From an uncultured Acetatifactor sp. (lineage in GTDB: Bacteria; Bacillota; Clostridia; Lachnospirales; Lachnospiraceae), in the NCBI GenBank assembly GCA_947594835.1, contig CANQEH010000016.1:1-64000 (forward strand): a DNA stretch of 64,000 nt, read 5' to 3'. Of the stretch, positions 16,144-25,064 are shown piece after piece (positions within the stretch are counted from its first letter, which is position 1; each line of letters starts with the position of its first letter). The notes beneath the pieces were generated by a model. It saw only the letters and a list, made by a program, of their open reading frames with translations, was not told the DNA's origin and did not search any database. Position numbers and translations under genes: made by a program.

Positions 16144-16572
16144 ATGAAAAGAGCGCGAAAGATATATGGTATCGGTGTTGCCGTCTTTTTTGGATGGATG
16201 ATGATGCTCACGATTTTTGTATGGTATCAGCGGGCGGTCAACACACCTGTTGTAAATTTTATCTATCCACACCAGGGGACGATCAAAGCTCCGGCGCACA
16301 CGGAAAGCAAAGGGGAAGCCTATCAGGTCTGCCTTCCGACGGACGTTCTGGATTTGGATGCCAGAGGGTATTTTGTGTACGTCGTCGAAGCAAGGCAGGG
16401 AATTTTAGGGAATACGAATATCGCCGTCAAAAGGAGGATTGAGGTGTTGGCCATGGATGACAGCCTGGCGGCTGTGGAGGGGAATCTGACCGCGATTGAC
16501 AAAGTGATCTCTGACAGTGACAAAGAGATTTATGATGGATGCCCGATCCTTCTTCAGGACAGCGGTATCTAG
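16144..16572 (+). CDS. Membrane-anchored HlyD-like adaptor C-domain protein
   Basis: This 142-residue protein has one N-terminal helix (about 8-27) and an external domain that includes YQVCLPTDVL, ARGYFVYVVEARQGILG and VEGNLTAIDKVISDSDKEI. These match the C-terminal beta-domain found at the end of periplasmic-adaptor (HlyD/MacA-type) subunits of Gram-positive exporters, normally 350-450 residues long with hairpin and lipoyl domains that are absent here. It is the last gene of the importer operon. The role is unknown; it may be an accessory to the binding protein. The domain assignment is by motif memory, so moderate confidence. Confidence 0.6.
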   Translation: MKRARKIYGIGVAVFFGWMMMLTIFVWYQRAVNTPVVNFIYPHQGTIKAPAHTESKGEAYQVCLPTDVLDLDARGYFVYVVEARQGILGNTNIAVKRRIEVLAMDDSLAAVEGNLTAIDKVISDSDKEIYDGCPILLQDSGI

Positions 16573-16660
16573 CAAGATAGCGGAAGAGTCCGGCGGATAG
16601 AAGACGGCATTGCCCTAAAGCCTGCCGGAAAGCGGTCTGTTGGAAACTGGCATTGACTTC

Positions 16661-16689
16661 TTGACAAGGCGGACAGAATCCACTATGAT
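16661..16689 (+). promoter_or_regulatory. Promoter of the glutathione peroxidase gene
   Basis: A perfect TTGACA (16661-16666), 17 bp, TATGAT (16684-16689), about 50 bp before ATG 16742. The 169-nt gap before this gene holds nothing else apart from a short TCCGGC/GCCGGA pairing without a T-run. Confidence 0.75.
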
Positions 16690-16741
16690 ACTCATATAGA
16701 TTGCGTAAGATTTAATTGTGCAAAATGAAGGGAGACAGACG

Positions 16742-17284
16742 ATGGGTATCTATGAATTCAAGGTGAAAGCACAGGATGGGAGCCAGGTTTCTTTGGAGGA
16801 GTACAAAGGAAAGGTGCTGTTGATCGTGAACACGGCCACTGGCTGCGGTTTCACTCCCCAGTACGACGAGCTGCAGGATCTCTACGACCTGCATCAGAAG
16901 GACGGCTTGGAGATTCTGGATTTCCCCTGCAATCAGTTCGCAGGGCAGGCACCCGGCAGCGACGAGGAAATCCACAGTTTCTGCACGGGGCGCTATGGGA
17001 TCACCTTCCCGCAGTTTTCCAAGATTGATGTGCTGGGGGAAAATGCGGATCCGCTGTTTCGCTATCTGTCGGAACACACCACCTTCCAGGGCTTCGGAAA
17101 GAGCCCGATGACGATGATCCTCAATGGCGTGGCAAAGAAAATGGACAAGGACTTCAAGAACAACAGCAACATCAAGTGGAATTTCACCAAATTCCTGATT
17201 GGCCGGGACGGACAGATTGTGGCCCGGTTCGAGCCCACCGCCTCCATGAAGGACGTCAAGGCAAAGGTGGAGGCGGCGCTGTAA
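16742..17284 (+). CDS. Glutathione peroxidase family (thiol peroxidase)
   Basis: This 180-residue enzyme reduces peroxides. Peroxidatic C35 (NTATGCGFTPQY) replaces the selenocysteine of animal enzymes, and the partner residues Q65 (FPCNQF) and W146/N147 (IKWNF) are present. C81 (SFCTGRYG) sits where thioredoxin-dependent members have their resolving cysteine, so thioredoxin rather than glutathione is the likely reductant. GAAGGGAG serves ATG 16742; the in-frame GTG at 16718 is less likely. It is a single-gene unit between its own promoter and a bidirectional terminator, suited to an anaerobe's oxygen defence. Confidence 0.9.
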   Translation: MGIYEFKVKAQDGSQVSLEEYKGKVLLIVNTATGCGFTPQYDELQDLYDLHQKDGLEILDFPCNQFAGQAPGSDEEIHSFCTGRYGITFPQFSKIDVLGENADPLFRYLSEHTTFQGFGKSPMTMILNGVAKKMDKDFKNNSNIKWNFTKFLIGRDGQIVARFEPTASMKDVKAKVEAAL

Positions 17285-17376
17285 CGACGCTCTGCGCAGA
17301 AAATGGAGTACGCCTGTACACGGCGGGATCTCTCAAGGCTGTCCGGGAAAGGAAGATCGGGCAGAAACAAAGTACC

Positions 17377-17424
17377 AAAAAAGTACTTCCAAGGCATCAG
17401 TGCACGCCTTGGAAGTACTTTTTT
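17377..17424. terminator. Bidirectional terminator
   Basis: A perfect 19-bp stem AAAAAAGTACTTCCAAGGC (17377-17395) / its complement (17406-17424), with a T-run on both strands, lies between convergent genes. Confidence 0.9.
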
Positions 17425-17454
17425 GCTTTGTTTTTCCGTTTCAGGGAAGCTGTC

Positions 17455-20400
17455 CTATACCCAGTCGTCAGGAGAATTCTTTTTGACGGCGTAGTAAATG
17501 CCTAAGCCCAGCCCGGCCACAATGAGGAGGGCGGGCAGGAGCAGCAGCAGGTACAGATGGGCGTTTCCTTTGCCCGTCTCCTGCGCAGCGCCGGTTCCCA
17601 GGATCAGATCCTGTTCCCCGCCAGCTTCCGGGTTTTTCGCGTTTGCCACAGAGACGACTCTCACAGGCTGATCCGTCTCGCTGGGGACGCTTGGAACTGC
17701 TGCGTCCGGCGCGTCCGGGGCCGTTGGAGCCGCAGTCGCCGCGGCAGGCGCAGAGGAGGCGGATCCCGAGGAAGAAGTCTTAGGCTGCCCCGCAGGCGTC
17801 TGGGCCTGGGCGGGAGCGGTTGTGGGTGCAAAAACAGCGGCAGGCGTTGCTGCTGCCACGGGCGCTGCAGTGGCTGGATTAGAGCTGTCTTTCGACGTGT
17901 CCGCATTGCTCTGGGGTCCGGAAGCCTGGGAAGACACAGGGGGAGCTGGGGTTGCCGCAGATTTCGGGGTGCCCGAAAGGGGAACCACCACGTCTTCCGG
18001 CGCAAGGAGGACGGGAGATTCTCCCTCCTCTTTTTCCTTTTCCGCAACGGAGTCAGCCACAAACTGTACCTGGAGGATGCTGGTGCCCGCCTCCAGATCC
18101 TGATAGGACACAGGCACGGTCATGGAACTTTTGTCTGTGATCTCAAGGCTCTTTCCGCCCACGTCGATGGTCTCGATCTGATAGCCTTTCTCGGCGGTCA
18201 CGGTCACGGAATTGCTCTGGCCCTGGGCCAGGGAGAGCAGCCTGCTCTTGCTGGAGGTGGTCACCTTGCCGCCGTAACTGCCAGAAACCAGAAGGTGCCG
18301 GTCGGTGGAGGTATCTTTGCCCTGCACAGCTGCGATGGCAAAGGGGCTGAAGGACTTACAGGTGATCACCAGGCCGAACTTGGTCACAACGCAGTCGATG
18401 GGCTCCACGTCGATCACGGCGCCGCTTGCATCCCGCTTAAAATGGTAGGCCTTGAAGGTGACTCCCTCGTCCTCGGGGCCGTAGCCCTTGGGGAAGCCAA
18501 CGGAAACCCGCACGCCCTGGCCGGTTTGGATGACCTGGGCCTTGCACAGCGTCAGGTCGATGTTGTACGTCTCGCTGGATAAGACCTTTGCGGAGTTTTC
18601 CTCCTGTATCATCTGCTCCATGGCGTCAGACTGGGAGTTGGAGGGTCTGGTCACCACCAGGGCCAGCCGGTCTGAGAGTTTTTCGTTTACTCCCTGGCCG
18701 TCGCTGGTCTTCCAGTCGTTCATGGAGAGGTCGGTATTTTCCAACAGGGCGGGCTGGCCGAAGACGTTCCAGTCATAGCCCTGGGATTTGTAGGCACAGA
18801 TAGCGCAGGGGGCGGAGGACACATATTTCATGGGCAGAGGCGCCTTTCCGTTGTCCTTGCTGACCACGCCGGTAAACTGGAAGGTGTAGAGCACGCTCTC
18901 GTCGGCATACATGGAGCTGGGAGTGAACTGGAAGGTGAAGGTGCGTCTGCCGTCCCACTGGAAGTTTTTCACCTCAGAGTACTGCACCCCGGTGTTGCCC
19001 GAGGAGGTGAGCAGATACCCGACTTCTTCCCCTTCGCTCTGCACCAGATCCTGATCGTATTCGATGCGCACGTCGTAGGTCTGGCCCATGTAAACCCTTC
19101 CCTGGGTGCTCGGGCTGTAAGCCTTGGGGTAGGGCGGCGCCGTATAGGTTCCGTACTGGTTGAAGATCTTTTTGGTCTGGGCCACGAACAAAAGGGGGTC
19201 GCCCTTAAAGAAATAGAAGTCTTTGTTTACGATCTTCGCCCCATTGGCAAAGACGCCGATGGGAGGCGTGGTGGTCACGGCGAACTCTGCGAACAGGATG
19301 TGTTCCGCGGGGAGCACCAGCGCGCCATCCTCCTGCTGGTCTGCGATGTTATAGGGGGAGGGATCGGCGTAGAACCAGTCGCCGTATGTGTATTCCTCCT
19401 CTGTATCGGAGGTATTCTGGTAGAAGCGCGCCAGAATGTAATATCCCTTTTCCGCGGCTTTTTTGTAACCCATCCCGTTGTAGGAGACGCGGAAGGTGCC
19501 GCTGTCGGTTCCCTCTGACTGGCCGGAGCGGTACTCCACGGACAGGCCGTTGCTGTTTTCAATTTCCTCAAAGCTGCGGGAATCCTGGGCCAGGACGGGA
19601 TAGGAAAATTCCTTGTTTGCCGGGGACAGGATGCCGTTGGGCACATGGTGTACGCCCAGCACGTCGCCGCCCACCATCAAAAACTCCGAGGTCTCCTTGC
19701 CGCTGTGGGCTGCGCTGTTTGAGGCGACAATGGGGTCGTCCATGGTGGCGTCCACGCCGTACCACTCGCCGTTTGCCTGCACATAATTCCACATATGCAG
19801 CTCCATGCCGCCGGAGGGAGTGCGGTATACGCCCTGCACCAACAGACAGGGAATCCCCAGGCGATCCAGCACTGCCTTCATGGAACGGGCGTATGCCTCG
19901 CAGGCCCCTTCCCCTTTGACCAGTGCGCCGTAGGCGGTGCGGATGAAGCCGGTGTTTGCCGGCGTGCAGGTATTCTCCAGCCGATAGGACACCGACTGGG
20001 TGATCTTGTTGTGGACATAGGTGATCTGTTCGGTCACGCGATCCATGCCATCGTCGATGCGAAGGTTCTTTGCGCCGTTTACGATGCCGGATATCTTTTC
20101 CTCATATGCGCGGAGGGCGCTGTCTACATCCCCTTTGCTCTGAAATCCGGGGGTGAAGTAGTCTGCCCGCCTCCCGGCGCCAAGATAGGCGTGGTAAACG
20201 CCGGAAGTGTCCCTGGTCACTCTCAGGGTGAGGGCGGAAAAGTCCACATAAAAAATGTCAGGGTAATCAAAATAGAAAGCATCCCTGGCGGCGCCCATCC
20301 GCTCCAGCAGGCCGGTATAGCCTCCGGCGTAGGACTGGATGTCCGCCTGGGAGAGATACCCTTCTTTGGTCAGATCCAGCTCGCCGTTCCCGGTCTTGAA

Positions 20401-20610
20401 CAGGTCTTCCTGGTACATCTTTTCCATGGCCTGGTAGAAGGGCTTTTCCCCGTCTGCAAGCTGATTGTAGAAATAGTGGGATGCGGCGGTTGTCGTCTGC
20501 GCCTGCACAGAGGGATCGGGGAAGGCTGCGCACAAAAATGGCAGGATCAGAACCGTCGCCAGAAAGAGCGCAATTCCCTTTTTCAGATTTCCGCGCTGGG
20601 ATGTTGTCAT
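17455..20610 (-). CDS. Large secreted transglutaminase-like protein
   Basis: This 1051-residue surface protein has a signal peptide (about 8-38, after MTTSQRGNLKKG), a transglutaminase-like core with the C237-H272-D287 triad (GEGACEAYARS, ELHMWNYV, WYGVDATMDDP), a long strand-rich middle, an Ala/Pro/Thr/Ser-rich linker at about 880-1000, and a C-terminal helix with a short basic tail that anchors it in the membrane. AAGGAGG precedes the start at 20610 on the minus strand; the frame is open another 43 codons but without signals. The family hydrolyses or cross-links peptide bonds and is often a cell-wall peptidase. It is one of three such proteins in the window (also 37156 and 55968). Confidence 0.85.
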   Translation of the reverse strand: MTTSQRGNLKKGIALFLATVLILPFLCAAFPDPSVQAQTTTAASHYFYNQLADGEKPFYQAMEKMYQEDLFKTGNGELDLTKEGYLSQADIQSYAGGYTGLLERMGAARDAFYFDYPDIFYVDFSALTLRVTRDTSGVYHAYLGAGRRADYFTPGFQSKGDVDSALRAYEEKISGIVNGAKNLRIDDGMDRVTEQITYVHNKITQSVSYRLENTCTPANTGFIRTAYGALVKGEGACEAYARSMKAVLDRLGIPCLLVQGVYRTPSGGMELHMWNYVQANGEWYGVDATMDDPIVASNSAAHSGKETSEFLMVGGDVLGVHHVPNGILSPANKEFSYPVLAQDSRSFEEIENSNGLSVEYRSGQSEGTDSGTFRVSYNGMGYKKAAEKGYYILARFYQNTSDTEEEYTYGDWFYADPSPYNIADQQEDGALVLPAEHILFAEFAVTTTPPIGVFANGAKIVNKDFYFFKGDPLLFVAQTKKIFNQYGTYTAPPYPKAYSPSTQGRVYMGQTYDVRIEYDQDLVQSEGEEVGYLLTSSGNTGVQYSEVKNFQWDGRRTFTFQFTPSSMYADESVLYTFQFTGVVSKDNGKAPLPMKYVSSAPCAICAYKSQGYDWNVFGQPALLENTDLSMNDWKTSDGQGVNEKLSDRLALVVTRPSNSQSDAMEQMIQEENSAKVLSSETYNIDLTLCKAQVIQTGQGVRVSVGFPKGYGPEDEGVTFKAYHFKRDASGAVIDVEPIDCVVTKFGLVITCKSFSPFAIAAVQGKDTSTDRHLLVSGSYGGKVTTSSKSRLLSLAQGQSNSVTVTAEKGYQIETIDVGGKSLEITDKSSMTVPVSYQDLEAGTSILQVQFVADSVAEKEKEEGESPVLLAPEDVVVPLSGTPKSAATPAPPVSSQASGPQSNADTSKDSSNPATAAPVAAATPAAVFAPTTAPAQAQTPAGQPKTSSSGSASSAPAAATAAPTAPDAPDAAVPSVPSETDQPVRVVSVANAKNPEAGGEQDLILGTGAAQETGKGNAHLYLLLLLPALLIVAGLGLGIYYAVKKNSPDDWV

Positions 20611-20678
20611 GTCGTACCTCCTTGGCCCGCCTTTGCGGTCGTCTTTTGATAGAAAAAACTGTAGCACTATACGGAAAG

Positions 20679-20690
20679 TGACTGCAGTCA
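20679..20690. promoter_or_regulatory. 12-bp palindrome upstream of the transglutaminase gene
   Basis: TGACTGCAGTCA is a perfect palindrome 69 bp before the minus-strand start at 20610 and close to a TATAGT on that strand. It is a possible operator, nothing more. Confidence 0.35.
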
Positions 20691-20785
20691 TTGCGATGTT
20701 ATCATGAAAAAATGGGGCAGTCAAGCGGTTTTTGAACAAATGTTCCTATAAATGTTTTTGCATATGACAAAAATACGGCGGGCTA

Positions 20786-20815
20786 TTGAATCCGGGAGGA
20801 GGAATGTGGTATCAT
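20786..20815 (+). promoter_or_regulatory. Candidate promoter of the rhodanese-TtcA gene
   Basis: TTGAAT (20786-20791), 18 bp, TATCAT (20810-20815), 60 bp before ATG 20875. Both boxes are imperfect. Confidence 0.4.
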
Positions 20816-20874
20816 GGTTCTGCCGCGGCATCGGACAAAGAGGCAGTCCGGCCGCAGGGAAGGAAGTTTGGGCT

Positions 20875-22062
20875 ATGTCAGATACACAGGGGATCAGGAT
20901 GGACGGATGGACGGTGACGGCAGAGGAGCTGGATGGGTGGCAGGAAGGCAGTTATCTTTTGGTGGATATCAGGGATGAGCTGTCCTATGCTTACGGGCAT
21001 CTGCCGCAGGCGGTCAACATTCCGTCCGGGCAGCTTGCCGACGCGCTCCCGCAGCTTGCGGGGAAAAAGGCTGTGGTTTACTGTAAGAGAGGGGAAGCAA
21101 GCGGCCAGGCGGTCAAGATGCTCCGGGACAAGGGGATCGAGGCATACGATCTGGCGGGCGGATACGCCGCGTGGCTGCTGCAGGCCATGGCCCGGGAGGA
21201 GAGCGTGGGCGAGACGGATACCCTCTGCCAGGAGGCGGAAAACAGCATCCGCAAGCGGTTCCACAAAAAGCTCTGGACTAATTTTACAAGGGCCATCGTG
21301 GAGTATGAACTGGTCAGGGAGGGCGATAAGATCGCCGTCTGTATCTCCGGCGGGAAGGATTCCATGCTGATGGCAAAGCTGTTTCAGGAGCTGAAGCGGC
21401 ACGACAAATTTCCCTTTGAGTTGGTGTTTCTGGTCATGGATCCGGGCTACAGCCGGGAAAACCGCCAGGTCATCGAGAACAATGCCAGGCGGCTGAAGGT
21501 TCCCATCACGATCTTTGAGTCGGATATTTTTGAGTCTGTCTTTCATATTGAAAAGTCTCCCTGCTATCTGTGTGCGCGGATGCGGAGAGGGCATCTCTAC
21601 AGCAAGGCAAAGGAGCTGGGTTGCAACAAGATCGCCCTGGGGCATCACTACGACGACGTGATCGAGACCATCCTGATGGGGATGCTCTACGGCGCCCAGA
21701 TACAGACCATGATGCCGAAGCTGCACAGCACGAATTTTGAGGGCATGGAGCTGATCCGCCCCCTGTATCTGGTGCGGGAGAAGGACATCAAGGACTGGAG
21801 GGACGCCAATGGCCTGCATTTCATCCAGTGCGCGTGCAAGTTCACGGACACCTGTTCCTCCTGTCAGGAAGACGGCCAGAGCAATTCCAAAAGACTGGAG
21901 ATCAAAAAGCTGATCCAGGAGTTAAAAAAGACCAATCCCTTTGTGGAGAACAATATTTTCAAGAGCGTGGAAAATGTGAACTTAAGCACTGTGATCGCCT
22001 ATAAGAAAGACGGTGTGCGGCATCATTTTCTGGACGACTATGACGAAAGGCAGCCTCAGTAG
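20875..22062 (+). CDS. Rhodanese domain fused to TtcA-like tRNA sulfurtransferase
   Basis: This 395-residue fusion has a rhodanese domain at about 10-105 with persulfide cysteine VVYCKRGEASG. Residues of about 115-380 are a TtcA/TilS-type ATP pyrophosphatase with the PP-loop SGGKDSM, the CYLCARMRRG cysteine pair and a later CACKFTDTCSSC cluster. TtcA-type enzymes thiolate tRNA through a bound iron-sulfur cluster, and the rhodanese part could hand sulfur directly to it. AGGGAAGGAAG precedes ATG 20875. tcdA follows after 12 nt, so two tRNA-modification genes share an operon. The exact modified base is not readable from sequence. Confidence 0.85.
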   Translation: MSDTQGIRMDGWTVTAEELDGWQEGSYLLVDIRDELSYAYGHLPQAVNIPSGQLADALPQLAGKKAVVYCKRGEASGQAVKMLRDKGIEAYDLAGGYAAWLLQAMAREESVGETDTLCQEAENSIRKRFHKKLWTNFTRAIVEYELVREGDKIAVCISGGKDSMLMAKLFQELKRHDKFPFELVFLVMDPGYSRENRQVIENNARRLKVPITIFESDIFESVFHIEKSPCYLCARMRRGHLYSKAKELGCNKIALGHHYDDVIETILMGMLYGAQIQTMMPKLHSTNFEGMELIRPLYLVREKDIKDWRDANGLHFIQCACKFTDTCSSCQEDGQSNSKRLEIKKLIQELKKTNPFVENNIFKSVENVNLSTVIAYKKDGVRHHFLDDYDERQPQ

Positions 22063-22074
22063 GCAGGGAGCGCT

Positions 22075-22851
22075 ATGTTAAATCAATTTTCAAGAAGTCA
22101 GTTGTTGCTGGGAGTGGAGGGGATGCAGAGGCTGTGGAAGGCGAAGGTGGCCATTTTCGGCATCGGCGGCGTGGGCGGTTACGTGGCGGAGGCGCTGGCC
22201 AGGACGGGCGTGGGCTCCTTTGTGCTGGTGGACGACGATAAGGTATGCCTCACCAACATCAACCGGCAGATCGTGGCCACCCGCAGGACGGTAGGGCGCT
22301 ACAAGGCAGAGGTGATGCGGGAGCGCATTCTGGAGATTTCGCCGGACGCGGAGGTGGAGGTAAGGAAATGCTTTTATCTGCCGGAAAACGCACACGAGTT
22401 TGACTTTTCCCAGTATTCCTATGTGGTGGACGCGGTAGACACCGTGACGGCCAAGCTGGAGCTCATCCTGCGGGCGAAGGAGTGCGGCGTGCCCGTGATC
22501 AGCTGCATGGGGGCTGGCAACAAGCTGGATCCCACGAAATTCCAGGTGGCGGATCTCTTTCAGACCACGATGTGCCCCCTGGCAAAGGTGATGCGCCGTG
22601 AGTGCAAAAAGCGGGGGATCACAGAGTTAAAGGTGGTGTATTCCACGGAAAAGCCCACCAGGCCCCTGGAGGACATGAGCGCCAGCTGCAGGACAAACTG
22701 CATCTGCCCGCCGGGGGCACAGCGCACCTGCACACAGAGGCGGGATATCCCTGGAAGCGTGGCCTTTGTGCCCTCTGTGGCGGGGCTGATCCTGGCCGGG
22801 GAAGTGGTGAAGGATCTGGCGGGAGTCAGGCCGCGCACGGATGGAGAATAG
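22075..22851 (+). CDS. tcdA: tRNA threonylcarbamoyladenosine dehydratase
   Basis: This 258-residue ThiF/MoeB-fold enzyme has the nucleotide loop GIGGVGGYV at 29-37, the NRQIVA segment around 59-64, and catalytic-region cysteines in SASCRTNCICPPG. TcdA uses ATP to cyclise t6A37 of tRNA to ct6A. AGGGAGCG precedes ATG 22075. It is in an operon with the rhodanese-TtcA fusion; the length matches the family (about 250-270). Confidence 0.9.
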   Translation: MLNQFSRSQLLLGVEGMQRLWKAKVAIFGIGGVGGYVAEALARTGVGSFVLVDDDKVCLTNINRQIVATRRTVGRYKAEVMRERILEISPDAEVEVRKCFYLPENAHEFDFSQYSYVVDAVDTVTAKLELILRAKECGVPVISCMGAGNKLDPTKFQVADLFQTTMCPLAKVMRRECKKRGITELKVVYSTEKPTRPLEDMSASCRTNCICPPGAQRTCTQRRDIPGSVAFVPSVAGLILAGEVVKDLAGVRPRTDGE

Positions 22852-22871
22852 CGCAGAGTACCGATGGACGC

Positions 22872-22900
22872 AAGAGCCGCGGAAGCGGCAGAACGAGAGG
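22872..22900 (+). repeat. Recurring tetraloop hairpin before a start codon (copy 2)
   Basis: AAGA, then GCCGC-GGAA-GCGGC (a perfect 5-bp stem with a GNRA-type loop), then AGAACGAGAGG, just before ATG 22905. Compare copies at 15247-15276 and 26617-26646. Confidence 0.6.
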
Positions 22901-22904
22901 GAAG

Positions 22905-24008
22905 ATGGAGAGGGAAAAAGGGATTGTAAGGATCAGCATGATCGGCATTTTAGTCAATGCGGTGCTGGTGGCGTTTAAATTGACGGTGGGGGTTTTGAGC
23001 CATTCCATCGCGGTGATTCTGGACGGCGTCAATAACCTGACGGACGCCCTTTCGTCGGTGGTTACCATCATCGGGACAAAGCTGGCGGGCAGGGCGCCGG
23101 ACAAAAAGCATCCTTACGGTTACGGGAAGATCGAATCGATCAGCTCCGTCACCGTGGCGGTGCTGATTCTGTTGACCGGGTCTGCGGCTTTCCGGGAATC
23201 CTTCGACAAGATGCTCCACCCGGCTGCGGCGGAGTATTCCCCGGTCTCTCTGGTGATTCTGGCGGCTGCGGCTGCTGTGAAATTTTTCTTCGGGCGCTGT
23301 CTCAAAGCGGCGGGAAAAACGTACCATTCGGAGTCCCTGGCCGCTTCCGGCACAGACTCGGTGATGGATGCGTTCCTCTCCCTCTCCACGCTGGCGGCAG
23401 CAGGCGTCAGTATGGCGTTTTCGGTCAGCGTTGAGGGGGTTTTAGGCGTTGTGATTTCCGTCTTTATCTTTAAGGCGGGGATTGAAATCCTGATGGAAGG
23501 CCTTGGCAGTGTGATCGGGACGAGGGTGGACAGCGGGCTGTCCGCAGAACTGAAGTGCTTTCTCTGTAAAAACCCGGCGGTCCTGGGGGCGTATGACCTC
23601 TCTTTGCACCAGTACGGGCCGCAGCGCCTGATCGGTTCGGTACATATTGAGGTTGCGGACGACATGACGGCGCGAGAGATCCATGGGCTGAGCAGACAGA
23701 TCATGGAAAATGTTTACAGGGAGTTCGGCATTGTCCTGACGGTGGGCATCTATGCTTCCAATACAGCGGACGAGACTTTTGCCGGGATGAAAAAGGCTTT
23801 GTCAGATCTCATCCGGGAATACCCGGAAGTCCTGCAGATGCACGGCTTTTATGTGGATCCGGAGAAAATGCTGGTCTCCTTTGACCTGATTCTTGATTTT
23901 AAAGCGCAGAATAAGGAGGAAATCCAACAAGACATCCTAAGGCGCATGAAGGAGCGCTTTCCTGCGTATGCATTCACGGCGGTTCTGGACAGCGACGTCA
24001 GCGACTAG
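22905..24008 (+). CDS. Cation diffusion facilitator transporter
   Basis: This 367-residue CDF-family exporter of divalent metal ions (Zn, Mn, Fe or Co) has metal-site helices with DGVNNLTDAL (helix 2) and ASGTDSVMDAF (helix 5), and the HPYGYGKIE loop between helices 2 and 3. A long C-terminal cytoplasmic metal-binding domain (about 210-367) completes it. The helix-2 site is N-x3-D rather than H-x3-D or D-x3-D, which may shift metal preference toward Mn or Fe. GAGAGG precedes ATG 22905, directly after the recurring hairpin. Confidence 0.9.
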   Translation: MEREKGIVRISMIGILVNAVLVAFKLTVGVLSHSIAVILDGVNNLTDALSSVVTIIGTKLAGRAPDKKHPYGYGKIESISSVTVAVLILLTGSAAFRESFDKMLHPAAAEYSPVSLVILAAAAAVKFFFGRCLKAAGKTYHSESLAASGTDSVMDAFLSLSTLAAAGVSMAFSVSVEGVLGVVISVFIFKAGIEILMEGLGSVIGTRVDSGLSAELKCFLCKNPAVLGAYDLSLHQYGPQRLIGSVHIEVADDMTAREIHGLSRQIMENVYREFGIVLTVGIYASNTADETFAGMKKALSDLIREYPEVLQMHGFYVDPEKMLVSFDLILDFKAQNKEEIQQDILRRMKERFPAYAFTAVLDSDVSD

Positions 24009-24028
24009 AGGGGAGGAGAAAACATCCG

Positions 24029-24628
24029 ATGTATCCAGACAGGGAAAAAGCGTCAGAATTACTAATCGAGGCAGAAAAACGAAATCCCGGGCCCTGGGGG
24101 AACCATAGCAGGACGGCTGCGCACTGTGCGGAGCGGATTGCGGCTTTGTGCGGTATGGATTCGGACAAGGCATATGTGCTGGGGCTGCTGCATGACATTG
24201 GCAGAAGGTTTGGGAAGCGGCATCTGGGGCACGTTTCCGACGGATATACTTATATGATGTCTCTGGGATATGACGAGGCGGCAAAAATCTGCCTCACCCA
24301 TTCTTTCGATGGGCCCAGGATAGAAGGCTATGTGGGCAATTTTGACACCACCGAGGAAGAGACGGAGATGATCCGGGCGAAGCTGCAGAAAGTACAATGG
24401 GATGATTACGACAGGCTGATACGGCTTTGCGACGCCATATCCGGCGCAGAAGGCGTCATGGATATTGTGGATCGGATGAATGACGTCCGAAGGCGCTATG
24501 GCACATATGACATGGACAAATGGAACTCCAATTTAGCCTTAAAAGACTATTTTGAGCAAAAAATGGGGAAGGACTTATATGAGGCGGTGGAAAAAGATCG
24601 CTTTCATCCCTGTCCACGCCGATCTTGA
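24029..24628 (+). CDS. HD-domain protein (putative phosphohydrolase)
   Basis: This 199-residue protein has an HD fold: H25 (GNHSRTAAHCAERI), the HD pair in LGLLHDIGRR, then LTHSF and the closing aspartate in RLCDAISGAEG. All metal-binding positions are present, so hydrolysis of a phosphate ester or nucleotide is likely. The substrate is unknown. It starts 20 nt after the CDF gene behind AGGGGAGGAG and probably shares its transcript. Confidence 0.8.
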   Translation: MYPDREKASELLIEAEKRNPGPWGNHSRTAAHCAERIAALCGMDSDKAYVLGLLHDIGRRFGKRHLGHVSDGYTYMMSLGYDEAAKICLTHSFDGPRIEGYVGNFDTTEEETEMIRAKLQKVQWDDYDRLIRLCDAISGAEGVMDIVDRMNDVRRRYGTYDMDKWNSNLALKDYFEQKMGKDLYEAVEKDRFHPCPRRS

Positions 24629-24706
24629 CATTCCAGCGGGAAAGTGGAACAATAAAAGCGTTGATCAGACGGACATCTGGGTGGGAAGGAGCTTTTGGCC
24701 GCATCA

Positions 24707-24748
24707 AAAAAGGAAACCGATGGCAGTGCGGCCGCCGGTTTCCTTTTT
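24707..24748. terminator. Bidirectional terminator
   Basis: AAAAAGGAAACCG (24707-24719) pairs perfectly with CGGTTTCCTTTTT (24736-24748). It ends the plus-strand HD gene transcript and the minus-strand rubredoxin gene. The rest of 24629-24750 shows nothing else. Confidence 0.85.
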
Positions 24749-24749
24749 C

Positions 24750-24923
24750 TCAGTTGTAGTTGTCGATGCAGGGCTGGAACATACTCTTATCGATGCCGCA
24801 GCAGGGGCAGACCCAATCCTCGGGAAGGTCTTCAAATGCGGTTCCGGGCGCGATGCCGTGCTCAGGATCCCCCTTCTCCGGGTCATACTCATAGCCGCAG
24901 GGATTACAAAAATACTTCTGCAT
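24750..24923 (-). CDS. Rubredoxin
   Basis: This 57-residue iron protein on the minus strand has the Fe(Cys)4 site formed by C6 and C9 ([11 protein letters not shown]) and C39 and C42 ([11 protein letters not shown]), at the canonical spacing. It is a one-electron carrier typical of anaerobes, often used to detoxify oxygen and peroxide. AAAGGAG precedes the ATG at 24921-24923 on the minus strand, and a terminator follows its stop. It is a single-gene unit. The extra cysteine C41 inside the second knuckle is slightly unusual. Confidence 0.95.
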   Translation of the reverse strand: MQKYFCNPCGYEYDPEKGDPEHGIAPGTAFEDLPEDWVCPCCGIDKSMFQPCIDNYN

Positions 24924-25064
24924 AGGTAAAACTCCTTTCTGGTAATATGTTTGAACTTCCGTCCTGTTTCATCAGAATACCATATTTTGCTTTCCGATGC
25001 AACAAGTTGTGCGCAGAGAAGTGAAATATTGCACCGATTCAAAAGACCGTGGAGGGAACCTGAA

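Noticed and set aside
16588-16635. TCCGGC/GCCGGA pairing after the importer operon as a terminator
   Set aside because: Long loop, short stem and no T-run.
17557-18582. Long plus-strand open frame opposite the transglutaminase gene
   Set aside because: It arises from the Ala/Pro/Gly-rich coding strand of the minus-strand gene; low-complexity product, no start signals.
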